64,000 nucleotides of DNA from PSRF01 sp051000815 (GTDB lineage Bacteria > Acidobacteriota > Blastocatellia > Pyrinomonadales > Pyrinomonadaceae), in NCBI GenBank assembly GCA_051000815.1, contig JBPCNX010000092.1, positions 117,109 to 181,108 on the forward strand, given 5' to 3'. The first letter of the stretch is position 1, and the number at the start of each line of letters is the position of its first letter. Both the position numbers and the translations under genes were made by a program. Shown here piece by piece: positions 28,692 to 37,507 of the stretch. The notes beneath the pieces are model-generated. The model ran no database searches. It was not told the DNA's origin and worked only from the letters and a program-made list of their open reading frames with translations.

Positions 28692-29756
28692 GGATTCAAC
28701 TTGAAGTGCAACTTTGAAGTTAGTGGTTAAGAGCAAGCTGCAGTAGCGTAAGCGTGCTTTTCCAACCACCAAGTCAAAGAAGCACACAAATGAACTATAA
28801 GCAGCTTGCCCGTGAACAAAGATACCAGATAAACATTTTGAAGAAAGCCGGACATAACCAAACTCACATCGCCTTGCTGGTCGGTTGCCATAAGAGCACG
28901 ATCTCTCGTGAGCTACGTCGCAATCGGGGGCAGAAGGGTTATCGTCACTACCAGGCCGGTGCACTGGCCTTGGACCGGCAATGCGAGGCTTATCGTTCGC
29001 GTATTGCCTGGCAGACTTGGCAACAGGTGGAGCGGTTCCTGCGCCAGGACTGGAGTCCGGAGCAAATCGCCGGCTGGCTGAAGCGAGCGGGGCAGCCCAC
29101 CGTGAGCCATGAATGGATCTACCTGTATGTCTATGCCGACAAGCGACGCGGCGGCACGCTGCACAGACATCTACGCAGTCAAAAGAAACAGCGCAAGCGT
29201 TATAGCGGCTACCTCCGCCGGGGCCAGATCCCCAACCGAACCAGCATCGATCAGCGGCCAAGAATTGTAGGCAGCAAAGGCCGCTTCGGTGATTGGGAGG
29301 CCGACACTATCATTGGTGCCCGACATAAAGGCGGTATCCTCAGCGCCGTCGAGCGTAAATCAAAGCTGACACGCCTGCGCAAACTGGCCACCAAATCAGC
29401 GGCCGAAATGAAGGACAACACCATCGAGCTGTTAGCGCCGCTGGCTGCTAAGGTGCACACCATAACGGTAGACAATGGTAAAGAGTTTTGTGAGCACGAG
29501 CTGATCGCCGCCGGGCTCCAAGCGCGCATTTACTTTGCACATCCTTATTCCAGCTGGGAACGAGGCTTGAACGAAAACACTAACGGTCTCGTGCGCCAGT
29601 ACTTTCCCAAGAAGTATGAGTTCGCCAGGATCTCAGACAGCGACCTGCAACGCGTGGAAGACTTACTTAATAACCGACCTCGTAAGACGCTCGGATACCG
29701 AACGCCGAATGAAGTCTTTTTCAAACAACAGTCTGTTGCACTTCCAAGTTGAATCC
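28692..29756 (+). mobile_element. IS30-family insertion sequence, apparently intact
   Basis: About 1,065 bases bounded by imperfect inverted repeats: ggattcaacttg at 28692 (with aagtgcaac to 28712) and its inverse gttgcactt...caagttgaatcc at 29735-29756, differing by one inserted base. It carries one complete transposase gene. A short target duplication cannot be identified with certainty. It lies 80 bases after the two frameshifted genes. Confidence 0.85.
28790..29752 (+). CDS. IS30-family transposase
   Basis: A 320-residue DDE transposase. The N-terminal HTH reads AGHNQTHIALLVGCHKSTISRELRRN; the catalytic core has GDWEADTI (first Asp), ITVDNGKEF (second Asp) and SWERGLNENTNGLVRQYFPK (Glu), all intact. 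I start at 28790 (MNYKQLAREQ), the usual IS30 N-terminus, rather than 36 bases upstream. It is the only gene of the element and ends four bases inside the right inverted repeat. Confidence 0.95.
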   Translation: MNYKQLAREQRYQINILKKAGHNQTHIALLVGCHKSTISRELRRNRGQKGYRHYQAGALALDRQCEAYRSRIAWQTWQQVERFLRQDWSPEQIAGWLKRAGQPTVSHEWIYLYVYADKRRGGTLHRHLRSQKKQRKRYSGYLRRGQIPNRTSIDQRPRIVGSKGRFGDWEADTIIGARHKGGILSAVERKSKLTRLRKLATKSAAEMKDNTIELLAPLAAKVHTITVDNGKEFCEHELIAAGLQARIYFAHPYSSWERGLNENTNGLVRQYFPKKYEFARISDSDLQRVEDLLNNRPRKTLGYRTPNEVFFKQQSVALPS

Positions 29757-30137
29757 GCTCCACTCAATCAGAGGCCCAACTATTCATTATCTAGCAGCGG
29801 GTGAATAATCCCGTATTGTATTATGCGCCTGCGGGATAATACCGCCTCTACGGTTTTATCTGGAATGCTTCGATTCTCGCCACCTGGAGGCCGAAATGAC
29901 CACCCTCACAAAACCTCATCGATCAAGTCGTAATCATTGATTGAAAGCGAGGGGTACAACGCCCGGTGAAGCGGGCGGTTGTAAAAGGTGGCGTTGCCAA
30001 AAAAGGTACCTGCGATACTGGGATGACTGTTCCGAGGGCGGGGTTCGGAGTTCGGGTTCGGAGTTCGGAGTTTGGGGGCTGCTCTTCTTACTGTGAGATT
30101 CAAACCTGAGCTGTCAGAGCGTCGACGTTGAGTTGCT
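29757..30137. other. Gene-free region with a hairpin and a heptamer-like repeat
   Basis: About 381 bases. 29957-29981 (caacgcccg / cgggcggttg) forms a stable stem. 30042-30076 holds about five units of the ggttcgg/agttcgg type. No supported gene. Confidence 0.55.
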
Positions 30138-30626
30138 TCATTTCGTGCCGACAAGCGCTCGCTTGGCAGTTTCAAGTCTCTTCTCTTCCACCTGACTGCG
30201 TTGCGTGTCAGCTCTTCTTATCAGTTCCTGATAGTCAAGTAGCTGCAGGTGTGGCGCCCTTTTAGCAACTTCAGACAAGGCCAGCCATAATCCACGTTTT
30301 CCCTCAATTCCCAGCGACAGCGCCTCCAAGGATTCAAACAGGCGCAAGTCACCATCGGCCGGATCGTCGAGTCGCAGCTTCAATGCGGTAACTTTTTCCG
30401 TAAGCCACGCTGACGCTTTTCGCGTGCGGCTTTCGGCGATATCAAGCTGATCCATAAGCGTCTCAAGCTTCTCGCGATCCGCCGTTATCTCGGAGCGCAG
30501 TTCTTTGAAGAAGCGTTCCAAAGGCGTTCCGGAATGGGTCTCCTCGAGGTGTTCCAGGAGTTCAAGCGCTACTACCGAACCTGCCAGATGATCATTCAGA
30601 TAAATTGCGATGTGCTCGTTGGCCAT
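30138..30626 (-). CDS. Small helical protein of unknown function (ferritin-like bundle candidate)
   Basis: A 162-residue, all-helical, soluble protein: MANEHIAIYLNDHLAGSVVALELLEHLEE begins a bundle with conserved-looking acidic residues, and long amphipathic helices continue to the end. The pattern recalls ferritin-like or DUF892-like bundles, but I cannot show a metal site. GGGGAGG lies just upstream of the ATG at 30626, so expression is well supported. It follows the DUF3303 gene on the same strand. Confidence 0.7.
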   Translation of the reverse strand: MANEHIAIYLNDHLAGSVVALELLEHLEETHSGTPLERFFKELRSEITADREKLETLMDQLDIAESRTRKASAWLTEKVTALKLRLDDPADGDLRLFESLEALSLGIEGKRGLWLALSEVAKRAPHLQLLDYQELIRRADTQRSQVEEKRLETAKRALVGTK

Positions 30627-30694
30627 ATATCCTCCCCTTTTGGTCTAACACGCTGAAAGACTCTGGCATCGGTCGGCGCCAGTTCGCGGCGCCG

Positions 30695-30967
30695 TCACAA
30701 ACGAGATGAAATTCTTTCTGCCGCCTCATTCGAGGACATGACCGGGTAGAACTCGAAGTCGACAAGGTCATCCCAATTCGCGATCCATTCTTCGAGAAAC
30801 TTGTGATCTTCCGCTTCCATCAGTTGGAAACAACGAGCGAAGTCCTCATCGACCCAGCTTGACACATATCTCAAGCCCTCCGGTGCAAGACGACCTTGAT
30901 CTCGAAAGCGTCGATACACGGGAACTGGGTCTTGATTCTTAAAGCGCTCAACGATCATATAGAGCAA
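30695..30967 (-). CDS. DUF3303-family protein
   Basis: A 90-residue protein matching DUF3303: LYMIVERFKNQDPVPVYRRF, RGLAPEGLRYVSSWVDED-like centre, and EEWIANWDDLVDFEFYPVMSS. It is a small alpha/beta-barrel (dimeric ferredoxin-like) protein of unknown function. The start is TTG at 30967 with GGAGG eight bases upstream; an ATG at 30958 would lose three residues. The length is typical. Confidence 0.85.
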   Translation of the reverse strand: MLYMIVERFKNQDPVPVYRRFRDQGRLAPEGLRYVSSWVDEDFARCFQLMEAEDHKFLEEWIANWDDLVDFEFYPVMSSNEAAERISSRL

Positions 30968-31039
30968 GACTCTTTCCTCCGAATGGGGGACACTAACTCC
31001 AGATCCACTAACTTAATCAAACAGGCATCAGTTTGAACT

Positions 31040-31070
31040 GTCTCATTCACACCGGGGCTTCAGCCCGGTG
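31040..31070 (+). repeat. REP-like palindrome, left of the IS1595-type element
   Basis: gtctcattcacaccgg followed by ggcttcagcccggtg: a small hairpin CACCGGGGCTTCAGCCCGGTG-type core. An inverted, diverged copy (caccgcgctaaagcg then acggtgtgaatgagac) lies at 33886-33916 on the other side of the transposon. Confidence 0.75.
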
Positions 31071-31173
31071 ATTTCCGCGGGTAGACAAGGGAAACCGTTT
31101 AAACGGTAACTATATAGTTGACTCACCTAGCATTTGAGTTGACAATGTGGTTGCCCTTTGAAACGGAGGGCAG

Positions 31174-32013
31174 ATGTTATCAGAGAAGTACGATGCTTTC
31201 GAGCATCTTTGGCGAAGCATATTTCCGTTCGATGGAAAAGAAAAACTAGTGGCTATGTTGACCGGTTACGCTGATGAAAGCGGGAACGACGGCAATTCTC
31301 CGCTTCTGGCCGTAGCGGGATACGTCTCCGACGTTGAGCTGTGGGCGAAGTTCCAAGTCCAATGGAAGCAATTCTTGACAGAAGAAGAGATTCCACTATT
31401 TCACTCCAGCGATATGCTGGCACTGAGCGGAGACTTTACTGAAGAGAAGGGATGGAACGCTGAGCGTGTAACTCGCGTCATGCAACGCGCGGACTTAATT
31501 ACGAAAGAGCACGTTTTATTTGGATTAGTGTCCTACACCGATATTCCAGAGTGCGAAAAGTGGTTTCCGTTGGTCGAGGACGACGGTAGCACAAGGAAAC
31601 GCTTTTCTGCGGAATACCTGTTTGCTGGCACTCAATTGGCTTGGGGCATAAGTCGTTGGGCGAGGGAAAATAGATATTCCGATCCGATCAATTATGTCTT
31701 TGAGTGCGGAGCGCCGGGGAAGGGTTATTTAATGGATGCCCTTGATGCGGGACGCAAAACCGATCCGATGATTGGGGGTGTTGCCTTTTCTTGCAAGACT
31801 CGCGTTCACCAATTGCACCCAGCCGATAAGCTGGCCCAGCAGTGCAGGAGGGCGCTAGTTCGCCATCTTAGCGGCCAAGAAACGAGCGTCATAATGGAAC
31901 GGCTGATCGCAACCAAGCTAGGCAAGGCTTACAGGATGGACAGCGAGAACCTACCGCTACTTAGAAAGATTGCAGATGTAAACAAACAACTCGAACGGGT
32001 AGTGCTCCGTTAG
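31174..32013 (+). CDS. DUF3800 protein, transposon cargo
   Basis: A 279-residue protein of the DUF3800 family: TGYADESGNDGNSPLLAVAG (DES motif near residue 34) and FHSSDML near 83 are typical, with an acidic RNase H-like layout. DUF3800 proteins are frequent on mobile elements and near defence genes and are thought to be nuclease-like; activity is not shown. The start at 31174 has GGAGGG six bases upstream. It is transcribed toward the other cargo genes, which face it. Confidence 0.85.
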   Translation: MLSEKYDAFEHLWRSIFPFDGKEKLVAMLTGYADESGNDGNSPLLAVAGYVSDVELWAKFQVQWKQFLTEEEIPLFHSSDMLALSGDFTEEKGWNAERVTRVMQRADLITKEHVLFGLVSYTDIPECEKWFPLVEDDGSTRKRFSAEYLFAGTQLAWGISRWARENRYSDPINYVFECGAPGKGYLMDALDAGRKTDPMIGGVAFSCKTRVHQLHPADKLAQQCRRALVRHLSGQETSVIMERLIATKLGKAYRMDSENLPLLRKIADVNKQLERVVLR

Positions 32014-32030
32014 TGTATTGCTGATGCTCG

Positions 32031-32567
32031 TCACGGCTGTATCTGTTTGGCAAAGTCGCGAAGCATCTTGAACGCGTGGTCATTCAGGCGGAACTCTAAA
32101 TCGCCCAGGCGCAACTCTGCCTTTTTACTGGAAACCAATGCAATGAAATCAGCGAAGTCCATGCGAGCCAAGAGCGTGACGACATATTTTCCGTTAACCT
32201 CATCTCTACGAACGGGAGGGAAGTCGCCGTATGACTTTCTCTGTCCGTCGACAATCGCATCGAGTCGAGATGGTTGCGTGTAACGGTCGTTCCACAGTGA
32301 CCAAGATGAAAATATGATGATTACGAAACCAGGTTTATGCGACGGCCGCTCTGATTCAAACTGTGAGCCTACGCGTAAATATAGTCTTTGATAGTTCAGG
32401 TCATCGTTCCTTTCGGCGACTTGCAGGTTGACAAGCGAGATTGTGGTTTTATTTGTGAATCGATCATATCTTCTTACGATTTCACCCTCTGGAGCTGGAA
32501 ACACCTGTGCCCGCGCGAACGTACTCGCTGCCAGCATCACGATTACCAAAAGAATAGGTTTCACCAT
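32031..32567 (-). CDS. Exported protein of unknown function, transposon cargo
   Basis: A 178-residue protein with a signal peptide (MVKPILLVIVMLAASTFARA, cleavage after AQ near 21). The mature part is beta-rich with WSLWNDRYTQPSRLD and a C-terminal FRLNDHAFKMLRDF. Similar short exported proteins occur in Acidobacteriota, but I can assign no domain. It ends 17 bases from the DUF3800 stop, tail to tail. Its normal-looking host signal peptide suggests capture from a related chromosome. Confidence 0.7.
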   Translation of the reverse strand: MVKPILLVIVMLAASTFARAQVFPAPEGEIVRRYDRFTNKTTISLVNLQVAERNDDLNYQRLYLRVGSQFESERPSHKPGFVIIIFSSWSLWNDRYTQPSRLDAIVDGQRKSYGDFPPVRRDEVNGKYVVTLLARMDFADFIALVSSKKAELRLGDLEFRLNDHAFKMLRDFAKQIQP

Positions 32568-32593
32568 ATATTTTAATTTAGCACGCGGCTTGT

Positions 32594-32776
32594 TCAGGGT
32601 TCCTGCTTTGGTTTGCGCGCTTTGTGCCTTTCCTTGCTGCGTTCTTCTTTTGCCAGTTCCTTATCGAGTTCTTTTTTAGGCACGCTCATTAAACCTTTTG
32701 CCAGTCTCTCGAATCTCTCGAAAGAGCCTGGCGGGTCTTGCCAGTTCGGTGGTGCTTTGATGCGTTTCTTCGTCAC
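32594..32776 (-). CDS. Small charged protein, transposon cargo
   Basis: A 60-residue, very basic and lysine-rich protein: MTKKRIKAPPNWQDPPGSFE then FERLAKGLMSVPKKELDKEL. Small proteins of this build (FxRFxxLxxxLxxVPKxEL) often pair with toxins such as PIN-domain nucleases, but no toxin gene follows here. Function is therefore open. It lies between the transposase and the exported cargo protein, on the same strand as both. Confidence 0.55.
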   Translation of the reverse strand: MTKKRIKAPPNWQDPPGSFERFERLAKGLMSVPKKELDKELAKEERSKERHKARKPKQEP

Positions 32777-32834
32777 TCACGCCTTCTTTCGTTTGCCGCG
32801 TTTCTGGCGCGGAAGTTCTCGACCGCGACAGTCT

Positions 32835-33797
32835 TTAATGACTCGTTTCCGTTTTCTTGCCGATCAGTTCTTCGTAAGTAAGGCGTTTGCCAGTCAAGGC
32901 CGCCGCCGCTTTCACAAACCGATCAGCGTCAGTTCCTTTGCGGGTGTTGAATCTAAAACTCTGTTCGTCCAAATATCTGAAAAGGTGAAAGGGTTCAACG
33001 CTAACGTAAGTACCTTTGATCGACCGCTTGAGCAACGACCAAAAGTTCTCGATTCCGTTAGTGTGAACTTGGCCTTGAACGTAAGTCTCCGCGTGATTGA
33101 TTACGCTGTGAATGTATTGTTCGCCAAGTTGATTGTAGGAGCGCAGGGCATCGGTATAAACACTCGCACCTTCTTCGACGTGCTTAAGAACTTCGCTTTG
33201 AAGGTGGCTGCGTTTAGTTCCGCCAACGACCATAGTTCGCACTTCACCGTGACGCTCAAGCAACCCCATAACGGCAATCTTGCCGATGTTCTGGTTTCTA
33301 CCAGTGTAGGGAGTCGCAAACTTAGCCAAGCGTTTTGCCAAAGCAGAACGGTGCATGTTCCGAGCCTTGCCGCCGATGTAGGTTTCGTCAACTTCGACTT
33401 GGCCGGACAGCTTGTTAAGCGATCCGTTCTGCATCGCCTTGCGGATTCTGTGAAGCACAAACCATGCGCTCTTTTGAGTCACTCCCAGCGACCGCGCCAT
33501 TTCGCAGGAACTAATGCCGTTCTTCGCGTTGGCAATCAGCCAAATGGCAGCCAGCCACTTATCAAGGCCAATAGGCGAGTCTTCCATGATAGAGCCAACC
33601 TTGACGCTGAATTGCTTCTTGCAGGCTTTGCATTTCCACAGGCGACGAGTGGAAAGGTAAGAGACTTCGCGACCATCGCAGTTCGGGCATTCAACGCCGC
33701 TAGGCCAGCGCATCTGAGAGAGAAAGTTAGTGCAGTTCTCAGCATCCGAAAAGTAGATGATTGCTTGCTGGAGGGTTTTGGGAAATTCGTTCTTCAT
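32835..33797 (-). CDS. IS1595-family (ISXO2-like) transposase
   Basis: A 320-residue transposase. An N-terminal zinc ribbon (CPNCDG ... CKACKKQF, about 33-55) and HTH (SCEMARSLGVTQKSAW) precede the ISXO2-like DDE core: GQVEVDETYIGG (first Asp), SVYTDALRSY (second Asp) and HTNGIENFWSLLKR (Asn/Glu). All catalytic residues appear intact. I start at 33797 inside the terminal repeat; the frame extends 49 codons outside the element, which cannot be its native start. Confidence 0.93.
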   Translation of the reverse strand: MKNEFPKTLQQAIIYFSDAENCTNFLSQMRWPSGVECPNCDGREVSYLSTRRLWKCKACKKQFSVKVGSIMEDSPIGLDKWLAAIWLIANAKNGISSCEMARSLGVTQKSAWFVLHRIRKAMQNGSLNKLSGQVEVDETYIGGKARNMHRSALAKRLAKFATPYTGRNQNIGKIAVMGLLERHGEVRTMVVGGTKRSHLQSEVLKHVEEGASVYTDALRSYNQLGEQYIHSVINHAETYVQGQVHTNGIENFWSLLKRSIKGTYVSVEPFHLFRYLDEQSFRFNTRKGTDADRFVKAAAALTGKRLTYEELIGKKTETSH

Positions 33798-33885
33798 GGT
33801 GGAAGAACTATACAGGAAACAGGCTGGTGAGTCAAGTATATAATTACCGTTTAAACGGTTTCTTGTTGGCTTTTGGCATTCCAGG

Positions 33886-33916
33886 CACCGCGCTAAAGCG
33901 ACGGTGTGAATGAGAC
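33886..33916 (-). repeat. REP-like palindrome, right of the IS1595-type element
   Basis: The inverted, diverged copy of 31040-31070 (both read GTCTCATTCACACCG outward on their own strand, then a GCTTxAGC core and CGGTG). The pair brackets the transposon at 20 and 24 bases from its ends. Confidence 0.7.
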
Positions 33917-34004
33917 GGAAGCGCAACTCCATCAGTCCAATCAAACTACTTCATTCTGTAAGTCGTGTAACTTTGTGGTGGTTTCGTAGATCGACCTTCC
34001 AGAA

Positions 34005-35684
34005 CTAAGACTGATCTTCCTTCTTTTTGCCGCGGGGTTTGACGTCATAAAAGATGATGCTGCCGACGAGGGCCATGCCGGCGATCGCGGCAATCAGGAA
34101 AAACACCAGAGGGAATCCCGGGTAACCCAAAATCTGAAACGAGGTTTCGACACGCATCAGCATCGCAGCACCCACAATCAAAGCTGCCAGGATCAGCCCG
34201 AGCGTAATCCGGTTCGCTACCTTTTGTAATCCTTCGAGCACAATCTTCTCATCGATCGCGTCGACCTTAATCTTCAAATCATTGTTTCCCACGGCGTCGA
34301 GGATGCGGTTGACGCGGCTGGGAAGTTTCTCGGCAAACTCCTTAAGCTCAACTACGCCGCTGAGCAGGTTTCCCGGAGCAATGCTCTTGATAATGTTTCG
34401 TTGGAGAATCTCGCTGGCTCGTTCACGAATCACGGCGTTGGGATCAAACGCCGGATCGAGTGTGAACACCGAGCGATCCAGATTCAGCATCGCCTTCGCG
34501 ATCATCGTAAATTCCTGGGGCAAGCGGAACCAGCAGTCAGCTGAGATCCGCATTATCTCCAGCGTCACCTGTCCCGCATCGACGTGGCTGGTGGGACTCG
34601 AATTCTCCGCCACAAGCTCGGAAACCCGCCGCACAAACTCGGCACGATTAAAGCCAGGCTTCGCCTCACCCATCTTGATCGAAGTCTCAGCGGCATCTTC
34701 GCCGCGACCTTCGCTGATAGCCAACAACAGTCGCAGCAGATTGTCGTGGAAACCTCCAATCAACCGGGCGACCATTCCCAAATCAAGCAGAGCGATCCGT
34801 TCATCATCCGTGAGGAATACATTCCCCGGATGCGGATCGGCGTGAAAGACACCATCAATGAGTATCTGCTTCAGATATGTACGGAAGAGTTCGTCGGCGA
34901 GTCCGGGACCATCGATTTCCATCAAACGCAGGGGACTGATGTCAGTAATCTTTTTTCCGGGAATGTATTCCATGGTCAGCACGCGAGAGGTGCAGAAGTC
35001 CATGATTGGCTCGGGGATGATTATGTTTTCAAACTCGCGGAGGTTTTCTCCGAACATCGCGAGGTTGTTCGCTTCGGTTTTGAAATCGAGCTCCTGCAAG
35101 AGACTCTTACGCAGGCCTATCAGCATGTTGCCGAATTCGTAGCGCTTGCCGAGTTCGGTGTGTGCATCCAGAAACTCGGCTACCTGTTCCAACGCGTCGA
35201 GGTCTTCAACAATCTGCTCGCGAATGTTAGGCCGCTGAACTTTGACGACCACAGCGCGCCCGTCGCGCATGTAGGCGCGATGAACCTGGGCGAGCGAAGC
35301 GGCCGCCAGCGGCTCAGATTCAAACTCAGCGAAAGCTTTGGAGAGACGCACACCAAGCTCGCCGGAAACAATGCTATCGACCTCTTCATATGAGAACGGC
35401 GCAATTTGATCCTGGAGGCGTGCGAGAGCGTCGAGGTAAGGCGCAGGCAAAAGGTCGGCGCGCGTGGAGAGCAGTTGGCCCAGCTTGATGAAAGTGGGTC
35501 CTAGTTTTTCGAGGTCAGTCGCAAGCTCTTCGGCTTTGGGAACTTCCTTCGCGAGCGTGGCTTCATCCAGCTCGAGGTGTTCGCCCAACCCTGCCTGTTT
35601 GACCAAATCCGAGCGGCCATACTTGACCAGCAGCATGGCAACGTCTTTGTATCTCTTCAGATGTTCCGTCTTCAGCGAGACCAT
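34005..35684 (-). CDS. AarF/UbiB-family atypical kinase
   Basis: A 559-residue ABC1/UbiB protein. KLGPTFIKLGQLLSTR is the family-specific KxGQ motif, AAASLAQVHRA the A-rich loop, VVVKVQRP the nucleotide lysine, and DGVFHADPHPGNVFLTDD with LDLGMV the catalytic loop and metal site. Two membrane helices end the protein (about 485-545). In other bacteria UbiB supports ubiquinone synthesis; relatives affect prenol lipids. No other quinone gene is nearby. The start codon lies seven bases from a heptamer repeat and lacks a normal ribosome binding site. Confidence 0.92.
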   Translation of the reverse strand: MVSLKTEHLKRYKDVAMLLVKYGRSDLVKQAGLGEHLELDEATLAKEVPKAEELATDLEKLGPTFIKLGQLLSTRADLLPAPYLDALARLQDQIAPFSYEEVDSIVSGELGVRLSKAFAEFESEPLAAASLAQVHRAYMRDGRAVVVKVQRPNIREQIVEDLDALEQVAEFLDAHTELGKRYEFGNMLIGLRKSLLQELDFKTEANNLAMFGENLREFENIIIPEPIMDFCTSRVLTMEYIPGKKITDISPLRLMEIDGPGLADELFRTYLKQILIDGVFHADPHPGNVFLTDDERIALLDLGMVARLIGGFHDNLLRLLLAISEGRGEDAAETSIKMGEAKPGFNRAEFVRRVSELVAENSSPTSHVDAGQVTLEIMRISADCWFRLPQEFTMIAKAMLNLDRSVFTLDPAFDPNAVIRERASEILQRNIIKSIAPGNLLSGVVELKEFAEKLPSRVNRILDAVGNNDLKIKVDAIDEKIVLEGLQKVANRITLGLILAALIVGAAMLMRVETSFQILGYPGFPLVFFLIAAIAGMALVGSIIFYDVKPRGKKKEDQS

Positions 35685-35690
35685 GTTCCA

Positions 35691-35833
35691 GTTTCGAGTT
35701 CCGAGTTCGGAGTTCCGAGTGCCAGATGCAGCAGTTTACTGCTATTCGTAAATTTTAGAGTTGCTTTGGAACAAAAAAACCTAATCGTGAGAAGTTTGGA
35801 AGCAACTAGAACCAGGAACGCTAAACCCGAAAC
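35691..35833. repeat. Paired inverted heptamer arms filling an intergenic gap
   Basis: Left arm 35691-35725: gtttcga, gttccga, gttcgga, gttccga, gtgccag. Right arm 35806-35833: ctagaac, caggaac, gctaaac, ccgaaac, the inverted form. They sit at the two borders of the 155-base gap, seven and six bases from the neighbouring genes. Confidence 0.8.
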
Positions 35834-35839
35834 GGAAGA

Positions 35840-37381
35840 CTATTTCCCGGAGAGCGCTCGATCAATGGCAGTGCGGAGCGCCTCGCTGGTTAAGGTCCCG
35901 AGAACCACGCCGTTGACAAAAATCGTCGGCGTGCTCTCGACCCCATAGGTCTCAGCATCTAGGAGGTCGTGCTGCACCTCCGCCGCAAAAGTGCCTTTAT
36001 CCAACGCCGCATCAAACCGCGCCCGATCCAGGCCGACCTCAGTCGCATATTTCTTTAACGAGGAAATGTCCAATGAGTCCTGGCGCTTAAAAAGCAGCGC
36101 CGCGTACTCAAAAAACTTTCCCTGCTGATGAGCGGCGTTTGCAGCTTCGGCGGCCTTACGAGCGTTCGCATGAATCGGCAGCGGAAAATCGCGAACTACA
36201 AAGCGCACCTTGTTGCCATAACTTTTCAAAACTTCTTCCAAAATTGGATGCATTGCCGCACAGGCAGGACACTGAAAGTCAGTAAACTCCACAACAGTGA
36301 CTGGCGCGTTTGAATCACCACGACTGGGATCGTCGTCGACGCTAATCATCTGCCTTGGCGCCTGAGGCTCCTGCAGCAGGATGCGAACATCAGCTCCTTT
36401 CCGCAGTTTGTCGTTTAGTTCTCGCTCTAGCCGGCCTTGTTCCCTGTTCTCCAAAAATTCCGCGAGTTGATTGTGCACCTTGCTGAGATCCCCGCGAATT
36501 TCCTTGCTGTTTTCGGCGTAGAATTTTGCCACGTCAGCGTCGCTTGGACGACGTAACTTCTCAGTAATCTCGGTGCGCTTCAGGATTTCGGGCGGGACGT
36601 CGCGCCGGTTCGCTTCGGCAAGTACCAGCAGATCAAAAATGATCCGGTCCAGGTCCGCCTTCTCAAGTTCGTAAGTATCTGATTGCAGCTTGTAAATGGC
36701 CGGCTTCAATTTTTCGAGGACTGGTCCGGCAGTAAGGGGTTGGCCCGCAATTGTCGCAATTACAGCAGTCGGGCTCAGGTTTGGTGTATTGATATCCACA
36801 CCCTTGACGACGGGATTAGTCCTGCGCAGCCGCTGAACAAATTCCTCTTGTAACCTGGAGGCCTGAGCTGAGCGCAACAGCTCCGCTACCTGACGACGAA
36901 TCGTCGCTTCATCGCCGGCGCCGATCTGTTCACGGTTCTCTTCGATGAATCGTGTGATGTTGGCTGCAGTCGGTTGGGTGATCCTCTTGCTGACTTCCAG
37001 GTTGTACAGCTGCGGCGTTGTTAATCTGCGCTTTCGTGCTTCCAGTTCCAATAGAATGGTATTGATTTGTATATCCAGCATTTCCCGACGAGTTGCGGCA
37101 ATCTTTTCCTCGAGGCTTTCCACCTCGCTTCTGATCCGCGGATCGAGATCGGCGGTCGTTATCGTCTGAGCGTTGACGATTGCCAGCGGCACAGGAGCCA
37201 AGGGCCTTCTAACAGCTGCGGCGGCCGCTGGAGTGAGAACTGGATTTGCCGCCGGCTGCGGCGCAGGTTTCACTGTGGCGCGGGCCGGACGTCTGGCGCC
37301 TCCCTTACGTTGGGCGACGGCGGCGTTAATTGGACAAACCGAAAAAAAGAACAGTATCAGGAGCGATATCAGTGGCTTCAT
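35840..37381 (-). CDS. Large SurA-like/DsbA-like periplasmic fusion protein
   Basis: A 513-residue exported protein. After the signal peptide (MKPLISLLILFFFSVCPINA) and an Arg/Ala/Pro-rich linker, two SurA-type N-terminal helical segments follow (about 60-180 and 190-310), then a DsbA-like thioredoxin fold with CPAC in FTDFQCPACAAMHP and the cis-Pro loop STPTIFVNG. It is expected to act as a periplasmic thiol oxidoreductase with a chaperone part. It is a longer paralogue of 476-1540. I start at 37381 where the signal peptide begins. Confidence 0.87.
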   Translation of the reverse strand: MKPLISLLILFFFSVCPINAAVAQRKGGARRPARATVKPAPQPAANPVLTPAAAAAVRRPLAPVPLAIVNAQTITTADLDPRIRSEVESLEEKIAATRREMLDIQINTILLELEARKRRLTTPQLYNLEVSKRITQPTAANITRFIEENREQIGAGDEATIRRQVAELLRSAQASRLQEEFVQRLRRTNPVVKGVDINTPNLSPTAVIATIAGQPLTAGPVLEKLKPAIYKLQSDTYELEKADLDRIIFDLLVLAEANRRDVPPEILKRTEITEKLRRPSDADVAKFYAENSKEIRGDLSKVHNQLAEFLENREQGRLERELNDKLRKGADVRILLQEPQAPRQMISVDDDPSRGDSNAPVTVVEFTDFQCPACAAMHPILEEVLKSYGNKVRFVVRDFPLPIHANARKAAEAANAAHQQGKFFEYAALLFKRQDSLDISSLKKYATEVGLDRARFDAALDKGTFAAEVQHDLLDAETYGVESTPTIFVNGVVLGTLTSEALRTAIDRALSGK

Positions 37382-37507
37382 AGGCGTACGTTGGTCCTTC
37401 ACAAAAAACGGATCTATTGCTCGATAATTGAAGTGGATTAGAGCACAAACAGGCGCAAATAGTTCGCTGGTAGACAGCGAAGCGTGGACCAATGCTGCTG
37501 CAGAGCG

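Larger units (their letters stand above)
31091..33862 (-). mobile_element. IS1595-type transposon with cargo genes
   Basis: A 2,772-base element with 37-bp terminal inverted repeats, 31091-31127 and 33826-33862, differing at only two positions; both ends share the palindrome ccgtttaaacgg. The transposase is at the right, facing inward; three further genes (DUF3800 protein, an exported protein, a 60-residue protein) lie inside. IS1595-family members are known to carry passenger genes. No clear 8-bp target duplication is visible. Confidence 0.88.

Noticed and set aside
29906..30175. 89-codon minus-strand open frame
   Set aside because: Runs across the ggttcgg repeat and into the next gene; low-complexity Pro/Asn/Arg repeats.
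32594..32776. Toxin-antitoxin pair in the IS1595-type element
   Set aside because: The small protein looks antitoxin-like, but there is no adjacent toxin gene; only noted as cargo.
32613..33830. 405-codon plus-strand open frame
   Set aside because: Antisense to the clear IS1595 transposase; Phe/Ser/Leu-rich shadow composition.
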